Assembly: GCF_008085905.1 (NCBI RefSeq)
Contig: NZ_VSFF01000001.1
Span: forward strand, 186,001-250,000
DNA from: Actinomadura syzygii
GTDB lineage: Bacteria; Actinomycetota; Actinomycetes; Streptosporangiales; Streptosporangiaceae
DNA: 64,000 nt
Direction of reading: 5' to 3'
Of this stretch, positions 25,217-33,366 are shown piece after piece. The position numbers were made by a program, and so were the translations under genes. Position 1 is the first letter of the stretch. Each line of letters begins with the position of its first letter. Below the pieces are notes generated by a model. That model had not been told where the DNA came from. It searched no databases and worked only from the letters and a program-made list of their open reading frames with translations.

Positions 25217-26488
25217 ATGGCCCCCATGCGCGACGACGAGGTGGGGATCTGCTTGCGCGTCCTGAAGGAAATGGCGGACGCGCCCGAGGGTGATCCCGAC
25301 CTGGAGCGGGTGCGGATGGCGGTCAGCGCGTTCGGAAAGCGGGTCCGGGAGCGCGACCGGGCGGCTGCCCGGCGGCGGCGCGCCGCCGAGGACGCGACGA
25401 TTCTGGCGGGTCAGCCGGTGGACCGGGTTGATTCCGTTTCGTTGGTCGAGGTCGTGCCGTCGAGGACGCCGTCTGGTGGGCTCCGCTCCTGCTACGTGTG
25501 CAAGGCGCATTTCGGTGAGGTGGACGCCTTTTACCACCGGCTGTGCCCGCCGTGCGCGGCGGAACATCGCCGTCACCGGAACGCGCGCACCGATCTGACG
25601 GGACGCCGCGCCATCGTCACCGGTGGCCGAATCCGCGCCGGTTTCGAGCTGGTGCTGAAAATGCTGCGGGACGGCGCGGCCGTGACCGCGTTGACGCGCT
25701 TCCCGGCAGACGCGCAGCGGCGGTTCGCGGAAGTGCCCGACCGCGACGAGTGGCATGATCAGCTCACCATTACCGGGATGGATCTGCGGGACGTCCCGGC
25801 GGTCGTCCGGTGGTGCGATTCGCTGGTGGCGGAGGGCGGGCCGTTGGACATTCTGGTGAACCTCGCGGCGCAGACGCTCCGCCATCCGCCCGAGTCGTAC
25901 GCGCCGCTGCTGGCGGGCGAGGGCCTGGCCGCGCTTCCCGCACCCGCGCTGCCGGTGGCCGTGGGCGCGGTGGACGTCGCGGGCCTGCTGCCCGACCCGT
26001 CCCCGGTCAATTCCTGGACGCGCCTGGTGCACGAGGTCGATCCGGTGGAATTGCTGGAGGCGCAGCTCATCAATGTGACGGCGCCTTTCCTGCTGGTGGG
26101 ACGACTGCGCCCGTTGCTGGAACTTTCGCAGCATCCGCGTCGGTACGTGGTGAACGTGTCGGCCGTTGAAGGGCAGTTCGACCGCGTCTACAAGGGCGCC
26201 GAGCACCCGCACACGAATATGGCGAAGGCGGCGCTGAACATGTTGACGCGGACGGCGGCGTCCGAACTCGCGTCGCACGGCGTTTACATGACGAGCGTCG
26301 ATCCGGGCTGGTTCACCGACCAGCAGCCGGAACCGGACAAGGCACGGCGTGCCGCCGCCGGTTTCCGTCCGCCGCTGGACGCCGTCGACGCCGCCGCTCG
26401 GGTCTACGACCCGATCGTGCGTGGAGAAAGCGACGGGAATCCGCCGCACGGCTGCCTGTTGAAGGATTTCGAGGTCGTCAACTGGTGA
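25217..26488 (+). CDS. Zinc-knuckle SDR-like protein lacking the catalytic Tyr
   Basis: 423 residues. Residues 1-80 are helical and basic. C92, C95, C110 and C113 (CYVC, then LCPPC) form a four-Cys zinc knuckle. From residue 127 a Rossmann SDR follows: TGGRIRAG nucleotide loop (135-142), NLAAQ in place of NNAG, Ser315 (VVNVSAVEG), Lys337 and the VDPGWFT turn. The position of the catalytic Tyr (Lys minus four) is Thr333, so ordinary dehydrogenase activity is doubtful. A second Met at 25226 is an alternative start. The 3' end overlaps the convergent 527-residue gene by 11 bases. It may sense NAD(P) or bind nucleic acid in the MoxR/VWA system (inference). Confidence 0.8.
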   Translation: MAPMRDDEVGICLRVLKEMADAPEGDPDLERVRMAVSAFGKRVRERDRAAARRRRAAEDATILAGQPVDRVDSVSLVEVVPSRTPSGGLRSCYVCKAHFGEVDAFYHRLCPPCAAEHRRHRNARTDLTGRRAIVTGGRIRAGFELVLKMLRDGAAVTALTRFPADAQRRFAEVPDRDEWHDQLTITGMDLRDVPAVVRWCDSLVAEGGPLDILVNLAAQTLRHPPESYAPLLAGEGLAALPAPALPVAVGAVDVAGLLPDPSPVNSWTRLVHEVDPVELLEAQLINVTAPFLLVGRLRPLLELSQHPRRYVVNVSAVEGQFDRVYKGAEHPHTNMAKAALNMLTRTAASELASHGVYMTSVDPGWFTDQQPEPDKARRAAAGFRPPLDAVDAAARVYDPIVRGESDGNPPHGCLLKDFEVVNW

Positions 26489-28064
26489 CGGCTCCGGCGG
26501 TCGCGAACAGTTCGGGGAGGGTGCCGACGAAACCGTCCTCCAGCAGTTTGAGCGCCACCAGCCAGGCTTCGGGACGTCCGCCGATGTGCCTATCGATGTG
26601 CTCGGCGAGACGGCGCAGCACCCGCGGGTCGGGAAGGCCCTTGTTCGGGGCCAGCAGTTCGTCTGGTTGAGCCACGGCGAGCACTTCGTCGGCTGTGACG
26701 CGCGGGCGGTCGCGGAACAGTTTCAGGGCTTCTGGGCCGTAGGCGAGTTCGGGATTCCAATGGTTCGGGACGCCCGGCTCGCGCAGGCGGCGGGTACGGC
26801 CGTGGCCGGTCTCCTCCAGGAACGGCGGGGACAGTTCGATATCGCCGTCCCTGTGGAGTAGCGCCCTGACCTGGGCGGTTCCGCGGATTCCGGGGAGCCA
26901 GAGCGAGTCGGCGACCGTCCGCAGCACCTCTTCCGGGACGGTCTCGACCACGAAGGCGGCGTCGATCGTCCCGGCGACGAAACCGTTTCCGACGACCTTG
27001 AGGAGGACGTCCGCGCCTGGACGCGCGCCCTGCCCGCAGAGATCCCGGAGCACTTCGGGCGCGGGGTCGCTGATGAAGACGGCCAGCTCGGGATATTCGG
27101 CGACGACCCTCCGGATCAGCGCGAGCGGCACGTCGGTCCGCTTCACGATGAACCGCGCCGCCCTTGCCGGGATGGGGCTTTGGTCGGCGCACACCGCGTC
27201 CCAGTCGACGCGCGGAATGCACGGATGACGCCGATTCACCACCGTGCGAACGAGCGGCTGCGCGTCCTGCCAAGGCTCGCAACCGCCCGCGTCCGCGATC
27301 TCGGCCACCGACTGCAGGAATTCAGGACGCCGCACCCGTCCCGACAGTTCCCGCAGCCGTTCCCGCCCCTCCCCGCTTTGCAATGCGGCCTGCGCATAGG
27401 CGAGCACACTCGGTTCCGATTCGCCGGGCCCCCATCGGAACGCGGGAAGGCGCGCATCGTCGACGAGCTGCCGCACTTCATGCGCGCGGCCGGAATCGAG
27501 AAGTGTCAGGCAGGCCCAGACTGCGCCATGCGGATCGGCGCCCGCTCCGAGAAATCGCAGTGCACTTCCCGCCAGCTCAGGATCGGCCGCGTAAAGCAGC
27601 GCGTGATCGAGAGCTCCGCCGTGCAGAGGGAACAGGTCGTCCCGGAACGACGCCGGCAGCGGGACGGGCGTGACGCCGTCCCGGCGCGAGGTCTGCCGCG
27701 CGAGCTGGCGGCGCAGGTTGCGCGGGATCCCGGCGAGGGCGCTCTCCGCGGTCAGCAGGGTCGCGTTGACCTCGGGATCGTCCAGGTCGAGGAGGCGTCC
27801 GAGCAGGGACGGCGGGTCCCCGACCAGCAGGGCGTGCTGGATCAGCAGGTCGAGGTCGGCCGTCCGGCCGCGCCTCAGCAGCGCCTCGATCACGACCCGG
27901 TTGGGCATCCCGTGACTTGCCGTCGCATGCCTGACCCGGCTGTCCGAGAGGTGCCCGAGCAGTTCATCGACCTCGCCGGGCGTCGCGAACCGCAGCAGTC
28001 CCGCCGTGCAGCGGGCGATATTGCGGGCGCGAACGGTCTTCCAGGACCTGCGTTGGGGGGCCAT
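26478..28064 (-). CDS. 527-residue helical protein of the MoxR/VWA cluster
   Basis: No signal peptide, no membrane span. The sequence is almost entirely short helices with Leu/Ala/Arg repeats (LLGHLSDSRVRHATAS, VVIEALLRRGRTADLDLLIQ, LLGRLLDLDDPEV, LAYAQAALQSGEG), suggestive of a HEAT/armadillo-like solenoid. The C-terminus (WLVALKLLEDGFVGTLPELF) is also helical. The start at 28064 (MAPQRRSWK) lies 19 bases after the VWA gene stop and lacks a good ribosome site. It is the third gene of the operon 29613 to 26478 and probably a scaffold or target-binding subunit (inference). Function not known. Confidence 0.72.
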   Translation of the reverse strand: MAPQRRSWKTVRARNIARCTAGLLRFATPGEVDELLGHLSDSRVRHATASHGMPNRVVIEALLRRGRTADLDLLIQHALLVGDPPSLLGRLLDLDDPEVNATLLTAESALAGIPRNLRRQLARQTSRRDGVTPVPLPASFRDDLFPLHGGALDHALLYAADPELAGSALRFLGAGADPHGAVWACLTLLDSGRAHEVRQLVDDARLPAFRWGPGESEPSVLAYAQAALQSGEGRERLRELSGRVRRPEFLQSVAEIADAGGCEPWQDAQPLVRTVVNRRHPCIPRVDWDAVCADQSPIPARAARFIVKRTDVPLALIRRVVAEYPELAVFISDPAPEVLRDLCGQGARPGADVLLKVVGNGFVAGTIDAAFVVETVPEEVLRTVADSLWLPGIRGTAQVRALLHRDGDIELSPPFLEETGHGRTRRLREPGVPNHWNPELAYGPEALKLFRDRPRVTADEVLAVAQPDELLAPNKGLPDPRVLRRLAEHIDRHIGGRPEAWLVALKLLEDGFVGTLPELFATAGAVTS

Positions 28065-28083
28065 GAGCCATGACCGTAGCGAC

Positions 28084-29451
28084 TCACGCGGGCCGGACGC
28101 GATGACACGCCATCGGCGGATCCCGCCGCTCCGGCCATTCGTCCCCACCGGGTGTGATCAGCCAGATCCATTTCTCCGGCTCCGCCGGGCGGATCGGGTC
28201 GGCATATCCGTCGGTGACCACGATGACAGCGTCCGGGGATTGGTCCTTCGTTTCGACATGCCGCTGGATGGCGCCGAAGTCCGTCCCGCCGCCGCCGTAC
28301 ATGGGCTCCCCGGGCCGGAACGGGTTCACCGCCGCGTCGAAGGAAAGCCATTCCGTCTCGACCCCGTCGATGCGTCCGACGAGCCCGCTCAGCCAGTCGA
28401 CGACGCCCGCCGGAATAGAACCGGACGTGTCCAGCGCGATGACCAGCGTCTTCACCCGCTCCGGGCCGCGCCGCGCGAGCATCGGCTCATGCCCGAGCGC
28501 GGCGAGCACCGCCCCGCGCTTCTTCGGATAGACGAGCCGCTCGCCCTCCCGGAGTTTCGACGCGAGAACGTCCACGAGCCAGCGCTGCCACCATTCCACC
28601 CGCCGCGTCGACTGCGTGACCCCGCGCAGCGCGTGCGCCCCGAGGTCACCCCAGATCCGGTCGACGCCCTCGCCCCCGCCTTCCGTTCTCCGCAGCAGTT
28701 CGAGCAGCTCCTCTTTAGCCGCCCGGTCGCCCCGCCGCGCCGCGATGAGCACGCTCCGCAGGACGTCGTTCCCGATCCTCTCCACAGTCTCCTGGTCGAG
28801 AACGTCAACGAGAACATGGACACACACCGCGTCCCCAGCCCTCGGCGGCCGACGCATCCTCCGCAATTCCCGGTAGACGCTCATGTCGGTCTCGATCCAT
28901 TCCTCGAACCGAACCGGATCGAGCCCTTGACCACGCAGATCCTCGACATAGCCGCCGTAGACCTTCGACGGCGAGATCCCGACCGGTCTCCCGTCCACCT
29001 CGGGCAGCCCGCCGCCCAGCCGCATCAGCGCGACATGGTTCACGGTGACCTCGCACGCCACCGTGAAAACCGGATCGCTCCGCAGGTCGGCATCGGCGAA
29101 CAGATGCCGCTGAACGAGATGCCGCGCCTCATGGAACAGCACGAACCTGACACCCTCGGCCCCAATGGCCACGAAGAACTCGGGGTTGTAGAGAAGCAGG
29201 CATGCCCCGTCCCCAGACGCGACCACGGCCGCGGTCTCCAGGGCCGTCGTAGGAATCTGGTGATGGCATTTGCTGTAAAGCCATGACGCGATGGCGCTGT
29301 GGCTCATCCCCATTTCCAGCAGCGCCCGCTCTTTCAGCCGCCGCGCCGCCTCGACCACACCGTCATCGGCGGGCCGCCACGCCTCCAGCGCCCGCCGATC
29401 ACCCAGTTCGACGACCGGTGCCCTCATCCGGCGTCCGTCCCCGAAGGCCAT
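28084..29451 (-). CDS. HExxH metallopeptidase-like / VWA domain protein
   Basis: 455 residues. Residues 85-140 hold a zinc-peptidase-like motif, LFHEARHLVQRH (HEARH 107-111), with a possible third ligand in ACEVTVNH (E134). Residues 333-455 form a VWA domain with a complete MIDAS: D341-S343-S345 (ALDTSGS), T390 (GGGGTDF) and D414 (VVTDGYAD). This is the DUF2201-type architecture that pairs with MoxR ATPases. The ATG at 29451 is 3 bases after the upstream small ORF stop; an ATG eight codons later is an alternative. Likely the effector or adaptor of the MoxR system; protease activity is not demonstrated. Confidence 0.85.
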   Translation of the reverse strand: MAFGDGRRMRAPVVELGDRRALEAWRPADDGVVEAARRLKERALLEMGMSHSAIASWLYSKCHHQIPTTALETAAVVASGDGACLLLYNPEFFVAIGAEGVRFVLFHEARHLVQRHLFADADLRSDPVFTVACEVTVNHVALMRLGGGLPEVDGRPVGISPSKVYGGYVEDLRGQGLDPVRFEEWIETDMSVYRELRRMRRPPRAGDAVCVHVLVDVLDQETVERIGNDVLRSVLIAARRGDRAAKEELLELLRRTEGGGEGVDRIWGDLGAHALRGVTQSTRRVEWWQRWLVDVLASKLREGERLVYPKKRGAVLAALGHEPMLARRGPERVKTLVIALDTSGSIPAGVVDWLSGLVGRIDGVETEWLSFDAAVNPFRPGEPMYGGGGTDFGAIQRHVETKDQSPDAVIVVTDGYADPIRPAEPEKWIWLITPGGDEWPERRDPPMACHRVRPA

Positions 29452-29454
29452 GGG

Positions 29455-29613
29455 TCAGACCGGATACCGCAGGGCCTCGTCGACCTCCGTACTGCTCGGA
29501 TCTGCGATCACCTGCGGCTTGGGCGGAACCTCCTGCCCGGCCACCAACTCGTCCAATGGGGTCCGCGGCGGCAGCGTCCGCCACCGGTCGCCTTCATGCC
29601 GATCATCGCTCAT
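29455..29613 (-). CDS. 52-residue protein leading the VWA operon
   Basis: ATG at 29613 (MSDDRHEGDRWRTLP) to a TGA at 29455, 3 bases before the VWA gene start. Composition is Pro/Asp/Glu-rich (PPRTPLDELVAGQEVPPKPQ, DPSSTEVDEALRYPV) with no hydrophobic core, so probably an extended or partner-folded peptide. It is too short for usual gene callers. Support is its tight coupling with the VWA gene and protein-like codon use. No family recognised. Confidence 0.5.
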   Translation of the reverse strand: MSDDRHEGDRWRTLPPRTPLDELVAGQEVPPKPQVIADPSSTEVDEALRYPV

Positions 29614-29665
29614 GCCCCCATCATGCATCCCCCGCCCCCATTCCGCACGGCCGATTTCCCAGCCC

Positions 29666-30070
29666 TCAGCACCGCCTTAGCGCCGCCGCCAACACAGGAT
29701 CCTCACCCGGATTGAGCCGCAGCCATTCACCCGCCGAAGGAACCTTCACGCCATGCCGCCCGAGGCATTTCTGAAACGCGCTCCCCGCCACCACGGGAAT
29801 CCGAGCGGCCTCCCCCGCACCCAGAAGCGAGGCACATCCCTCGATCGCCGTCCGCATCTGCTCGTCCTTGTCGCCGTCCCGCTCGTCCTCGGGCAACCGG
29901 ATCCCCTTGCCCTGCAAGCACCCTCGGAACCCGACCTCAGCCGCCTGCGCAGGCGAAGGCGCAGCAGGTGGCACGGCCCCAGAGGCGGGCTCCTCGCCCC
30001 CACCGCCGCACCCGGCCAGAAAGCCCCCGACGACCAGCAGGACAACGCCGCCACCGACTCGCATCCCCAT
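29666..30070 (-). CDS. Small exported lipoprotein, unknown function
   Basis: 134 residues with signal core VVLLVVGGFLAGC (lipobox LAGC) and a Gly/Pro-rich linker. The mature part has four Cys in two similar halves: FRGCLQGKGIRLPEDE and FQKCLGRHGVKVPSAGE, each followed by a helix ending in Cys (IEGCASLL and ALRRC). This internal duplication of a C-x(2)-[GR]x-GI/V-x-[LV]P unit suggests two disulfide-bonded small repeats. Many actinomycete lipoproteins show such paired CL..G.K.P units. Start at 30070; a second Met two codons later is possible. Confidence 0.7.
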   Translation of the reverse strand: MGMRVGGGVVLLVVGGFLAGCGGGGEEPASGAVPPAAPSPAQAAEVGFRGCLQGKGIRLPEDERDGDKDEQMRTAIEGCASLLGAGEAARIPVVAGSAFQKCLGRHGVKVPSAGEWLRLNPGEDPVLAAALRRC

Positions 30071-30151
30071 ATTTGATCATGAAACCACACCCGCGGGAAC
30101 CCCGTCCCCACAACGCGAATAGAATTCCCGAACCCACGAGGGAGAGCCCAC

Positions 30152-30652
30152 ATGAGCAACGACCAGAACCGAAAGCCGCTCCCCTACAACGCGAAGGGCC
30201 TGCGCGGGAAGCTCGCCCACGTCCTCGTAGACGAACCCACCGACGAAACCGACTGGCCCGCCGACCTCCCACCCGGAACCAAAACCGTAATCATCCTCGA
30301 CGACGAGCCAAACCCCCACCACACCCTAAGAGTCCACCCACCAAACGACCCCGCCCACACAGCCCTAGTCGTATACGACCAACTAGCACTAGCCGAAACC
30401 CCGCCCCCGAAAGGAATGGACCCCCGCCGCATAGCCCTCAACCGACGCCACAGCATAGAAATGGGCCAACTCTTCACGGAATTCCTAGGAACCCACCCAG
30501 ACGTAGAATCCGAACTCCACAATGGTCAAATGACCGAGCCCCAAGAAGAAGCCTGGACGACCTACAGCGCCACCCTCCTCCACCGCCACCAATCCGAACG
30601 CGCCGCCCTAGCCGACCACCTAGAAGCCGAACAAAACCAACCCGAAACGTAG
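30152..30652 (+). CDS. Hypothetical protein with atypical codon use
   Basis: 166 residues, acidic and Pro/His-rich, no signal or membrane segment. Features: LAHVLVDEPTDETDWP, VIILDDEPNPHHTLRV and a helical C-terminus (LLHRHQSERAALADHLEAE). A GAGGGAGAG ribosome site precedes the ATG. The gene uses CTA, AGA and ATA codons repeatedly in its second half, which are rare in neighbouring genes: recently acquired or weakly expressed DNA. No family recognised. Confidence 0.65.
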   Translation: MSNDQNRKPLPYNAKGLRGKLAHVLVDEPTDETDWPADLPPGTKTVIILDDEPNPHHTLRVHPPNDPAHTALVVYDQLALAETPPPKGMDPRRIALNRRHSIEMGQLFTEFLGTHPDVESELHNGQMTEPQEEAWTTYSATLLHRHQSERAALADHLEAEQNQPET

Positions 30653-30676
30653 CCGCCAGGTGTCCGGCAGCACAGG

Positions 30677-31015
30677 TCAGAGTTCGGGCAGGTGCGGAGC
30701 CTCAAGGATTTGACGGGCAGTCGTCCAGATGTCCTCGAACTCGGCCTTGGTGAGCGGCATTGGGTTGTGGCCCTCCCATTGGCTGACGGGCAGTCCTGCC
30801 GTCTCTCCGTAGGTTGCGGCGTAGGCGGCGTAGGTGCCGCCTTCACGGGCTTGCAGCGCTTCGGCCAGCGAGGCGGCGGCGATCGGCGTGCGGTCGATGC
30901 CTTGCAATTCGACCTGCCGGGTCACCCAGTCGTCGGCGCCGACCTCGAAGTAGAACCAGATGTCGTCTTCATCCCAGTAGCTTCGGAACCACCGCAACTG
31001 GCACCCACCCCACAC
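30677..31015 (-). CDS. Hypothetical protein next to XRE-TPR regulator
   Basis: 112 residues from a GTG at 31015; a TTG six codons on (30997) with a better-placed GGGGTGGG site is an alternative. Conserved-looking core: RWFRSYWDEDDIWFYFEV, then WVTRQVELQG and a C-terminal KAEFEDIWTTARQILE. I recall similar short proteins in streptomycetes without an assigned role. It starts 15 bases after the XRE-TPR gene stop, so it is probably the last gene of that operon. Confidence 0.6.
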   Translation of the reverse strand: MWGGCQLRWFRSYWDEDDIWFYFEVGADDWVTRQVELQGIDRTPIAAASLAEALQAREGGTYAAYAATYGETAGLPVSQWEGHNPMPLTKAEFEDIWTTARQILEAPHLPEL

Positions 31016-31030
31016 TGCCGGAAGCCTCGT

Positions 31031-32386
31031 TCAGATGCCGATCATTGTTGCGTGGATATGGTCGTCCAAGTCGGCCACGAAGGACTCGCGTCGCCATGGC
31101 CGCAGTTCCAGACGTGCGTGCCGCAACCGCTGAGCCGCCACCCGGCCCTTCGTGGCCGCGACGAGGTCCACGCACTCGTGCAGTTGCTCGGCCGCGGCCT
31201 CCGGAGCGCCGGGGCCGGACGTGCGCAGCCGCGCGACCGCGCGATCTGTCAGGACGATCGCGCGCTGAACCCGCTCTCGCGGGCTCGCCAATTCCTCGGC
31301 GGACTTCGCCAACCGGCGTTCGGCGGCCTCCGCCTCTCCGAGGAAGATTTCGCACACGCCCTCGAAGCCGCGTAGCCGGACCTTGCTGAACGACGCCGCC
31401 ATCGGGTCGCCGACCGTATCGACCTCCAAATCGTGCCATGCCTCGTACAGCGCCGTACGGGCACGACGCGCCTGAGGGAATTCCCCACGGGCCGCCATCT
31501 CCGCTTGCAGGGCGTGCGCCCGCGCTCGCATGAGGACGCTGTCACCACGGCGGGCGTCCTGAACAGCGGCGGCGGCGATTCGACGGGCGCGGCCGATATC
31601 GCCGGTGGAGTAATACACGACCATGGTCTGGCTTGAACGGATCAGAGCCCGCCGCGCGAGGTCGGTCTCCTCGACTGCGGCCACGGCCTCCTCGTACAAG
31701 TTCAATGCGGCAGCATCATCGCCCGTCTCGAATGCCAGACGGGCAGCCAGGGCGAACGCGCGTGCGGCGACCGCCCGGAGCCGCGAGCGCAACGCGGCAG
31801 GCGGATCGCTCATCAGCAGAAGGCGGCACACGTCCACCAGGGCCGCTTGGGCGAGATGGAGCCGCACGAACGGTATCGCGCCGATCTGCGCGTCCACCGC
31901 CTCACTCGTCTCGGCAAGCGCTTCGAGAACCGAGAGGCTCAATGACGCCTTTCCAGCGAGGACGCCCGCCATGTCGGCCCGCATCGTCGGCCCTAAGAAG
32001 GCCAACAAATTCGTGCCCATGTCGGTGACGGCGATCGCAACCGATGCGGTCAACTCGTCAATCCGCTGGGACGGCATGCCGAGGAGGGCCAGCGCTTCCA
32101 GTAGCTCACGAAAGTCCGAGCCGCCGCCGAGCGCCGTCAATCCGGCGGGCGTTCGCGCATAGGTGTGAGCGAGAAGGATCTGGTACTGCTCATCGGGGAC
32201 GCTGGCCGCCGACTCCCAGCGCGCGATCGTCCGGCGGATGCTGGCCGTCTGCGCGCTGTCGATGCGCGTGATGCGCAACACGCGGGCCTGCGAACGCAAT
32301 TGCTCGGCCAACTCCGTCCACGACCAGCCACGGGTGATCCGTAAACGCCGAAGGATGCGGGCTCCGGCCTTGCGTTGTCCGTCCAC
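31031..32386 (-). CDS. XRE-family regulator with TPR-like C-terminus
   Basis: 451 residues. Residues 8-75 form a helix-turn-helix (ILRRLRITRGWSWTELAEQL, IRRTIARWESAASVPDEQY). The remaining 370 residues are TPR-like helices (AFALAARLAFETGDDAAALN, ALIRSSQTMVVYYSTGDIGR, RARAHALQAEMAARGEF). Regulators of this architecture are numerous in actinomycetes and often respond to peptides or protein partners. GTG start at 32386 after a weak ribosome site. It lies 23 bases after the SLOG gene and likely forms an operon with it and the 112-residue gene. Confidence 0.82.
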   Translation of the reverse strand: MDGQRKAGARILRRLRITRGWSWTELAEQLRSQARVLRITRIDSAQTASIRRTIARWESAASVPDEQYQILLAHTYARTPAGLTALGGGSDFRELLEALALLGMPSQRIDELTASVAIAVTDMGTNLLAFLGPTMRADMAGVLAGKASLSLSVLEALAETSEAVDAQIGAIPFVRLHLAQAALVDVCRLLLMSDPPAALRSRLRAVAARAFALAARLAFETGDDAAALNLYEEAVAAVEETDLARRALIRSSQTMVVYYSTGDIGRARRIAAAAVQDARRGDSVLMRARAHALQAEMAARGEFPQARRARTALYEAWHDLEVDTVGDPMAASFSKVRLRGFEGVCEIFLGEAEAAERRLAKSAEELASPRERVQRAIVLTDRAVARLRTSGPGAPEAAAEQLHECVDLVAATKGRVAAQRLRHARLELRPWRRESFVADLDDHIHATMIGI

Positions 32387-32409
32387 CCTGGCAGTACATC
32401 ACCGGAATC

Positions 32410-32868
32410 CTAAACCGGCATTATCAATCGCGGTTTGTGCTGGTTTGCCGCGTAATCAATGGTGTACCAGGTGCCGCTGGACGTCGTGCCTTTCAACGGG
32501 AAGCCGATGACGAACCCGCTGCGGTCGACCATCCAGCGATTGCGCGTGAAATAGCCCTCAGTGTTCAGTGAGCCACCGAGCTCGACCAACTCAGCGAGAC
32601 GACCGCCGGCGCGGACGCCCGCGACCGCGTCCTGAGCGTCCTTCGGCTGTTCAGTGAGCCTGCCCGGAGCGATGACCACGAGTTCGGCCTCCGTCTCGTC
32701 CGCAAGCCAACGCAGCGCGAGCGAGTCGATGCCGGACGCGCCCCCGAGATGAAAGCGAACGCCAGGCCGCGCGAACGGCCGGACATACTCATCGAAAACA
32801 GCCCGATACTCGCGCAACACGCGATGACCGGTTGAGCGCGTACCGGTGATCGTCACAGCCTGCGGCAT
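32410..32868 (-). CDS. SLOG/DprA-like nucleotide-binding protein
   Basis: 152 residues with a Rossmann-like SLOG pattern: VTITGTRSTGH at the N-terminus, FHLGGASGIDSLALRWLADE, LVVIAPGRLTEQP, then RNRWMVDRSGFVIGFPL and GTWYTIDYA. DprA/Smf and LOG proteins share this fold. SLOG proteins often bind nucleotides or nucleotide-derived signals, and some serve defence systems. The size excludes a full DprA. The ATG at 32868 has a GAGGACGGGGA ribosome site; the longer frame adds only six residues. It precedes an XRE-TPR regulator on the same strand. Confidence 0.75.
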   Translation of the reverse strand: MPQAVTITGTRSTGHRVLREYRAVFDEYVRPFARPGVRFHLGGASGIDSLALRWLADETEAELVVIAPGRLTEQPKDAQDAVAGVRAGGRLAELVELGGSLNTEGYFTRNRWMVDRSGFVIGFPLKGTTSSGTWYTIDYAANQHKPRLIMPV

Positions 32869-33010
32869 TCCCCGTCCTCGTGTCACCAGATGTCATCTCG
32901 CCTCTCGGCGACAAGCCCAGTTCACTCGATCACGTCGAAGGACTCACCAAGCCACTTACCGCACAGCCGACTCCGAACCGGCCGGTGAGCGCCCGTCACC
33001 TGAAATAAAC

Positions 33011-33048
33011 GGCCCCGGACGGCGTTGCAGCGCCGCTAGCCCGGGGCC
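33011..33048 (+). terminator. Hairpin upstream of the 97-residue gene
   Basis: GGCCCCGG (33011-33018) pairs with CCGGGGCC (33041-33048) and encloses a GGCG/CGCC inner stem (33021-33024 with 33031-33034). It lies 25 bases before the start codon at 33073, so it is either a terminator of read-through from upstream or a structured 5' leader that could act as an attenuator. Confidence 0.45.
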
Positions 33049-33072
33049 TGACCAGGAAAAGAGGTCCTGGCT

Positions 33073-33366
33073 ATGGCAGATCGTACGGTTTCTGATGACC
33101 GGCTCGCGGCGTTGGGAGCGCATCTTTCAGCGCGAAGGCTGGACGTTGAGCTGACCTCCCGCGGGCTGCGCGTCGAGAACGCCGGCACTCCCGGCTGCTG
33201 CGAGGACGTCCCCATCCCGTCCGACGTCATCAACTGCCGCACCCGTGTCGAGGACGGCGGGCGGCCGTGGTTCTTCACGTCCTGGAACGAGCCGATCGCC
33301 GAGGCCGGACGTGTCACCGACGCCGCCGTCTTCATCCTCGGCTACCTGCACCGGGACGAGCAGTGA
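33073..33366 (+). CDS. Hypothetical 97-residue protein
   Basis: Contains DDRLAALGAHLSARRLDVEL, a central Cys pair in GTPGCCEDVPIPSDVINC and a C-terminal strand-rich end (AAVFILGYLHRDEQ). No signal peptide. A ribosome site (AGAGG) precedes the ATG. Translationally coupled (GTGA) to the next gene, so the two products probably work together; no family recognised. Small protein pairs like this occur near XRE regulators in many actinomycetes. Confidence 0.6.
   Translation: MADRTVSDDRLAALGAHLSARRLDVELTSRGLRVENAGTPGCCEDVPIPSDVINCRTRVEDGGRPWFFTSWNEPIAEAGRVTDAAVFILGYLHRDEQ

Noticed and set aside
32410..32868. Competence DNA-processing gene dprA
   Set aside because: At 152 residues it lacks the full DprA length and its flanking domains; only the shared SLOG fold is supported.
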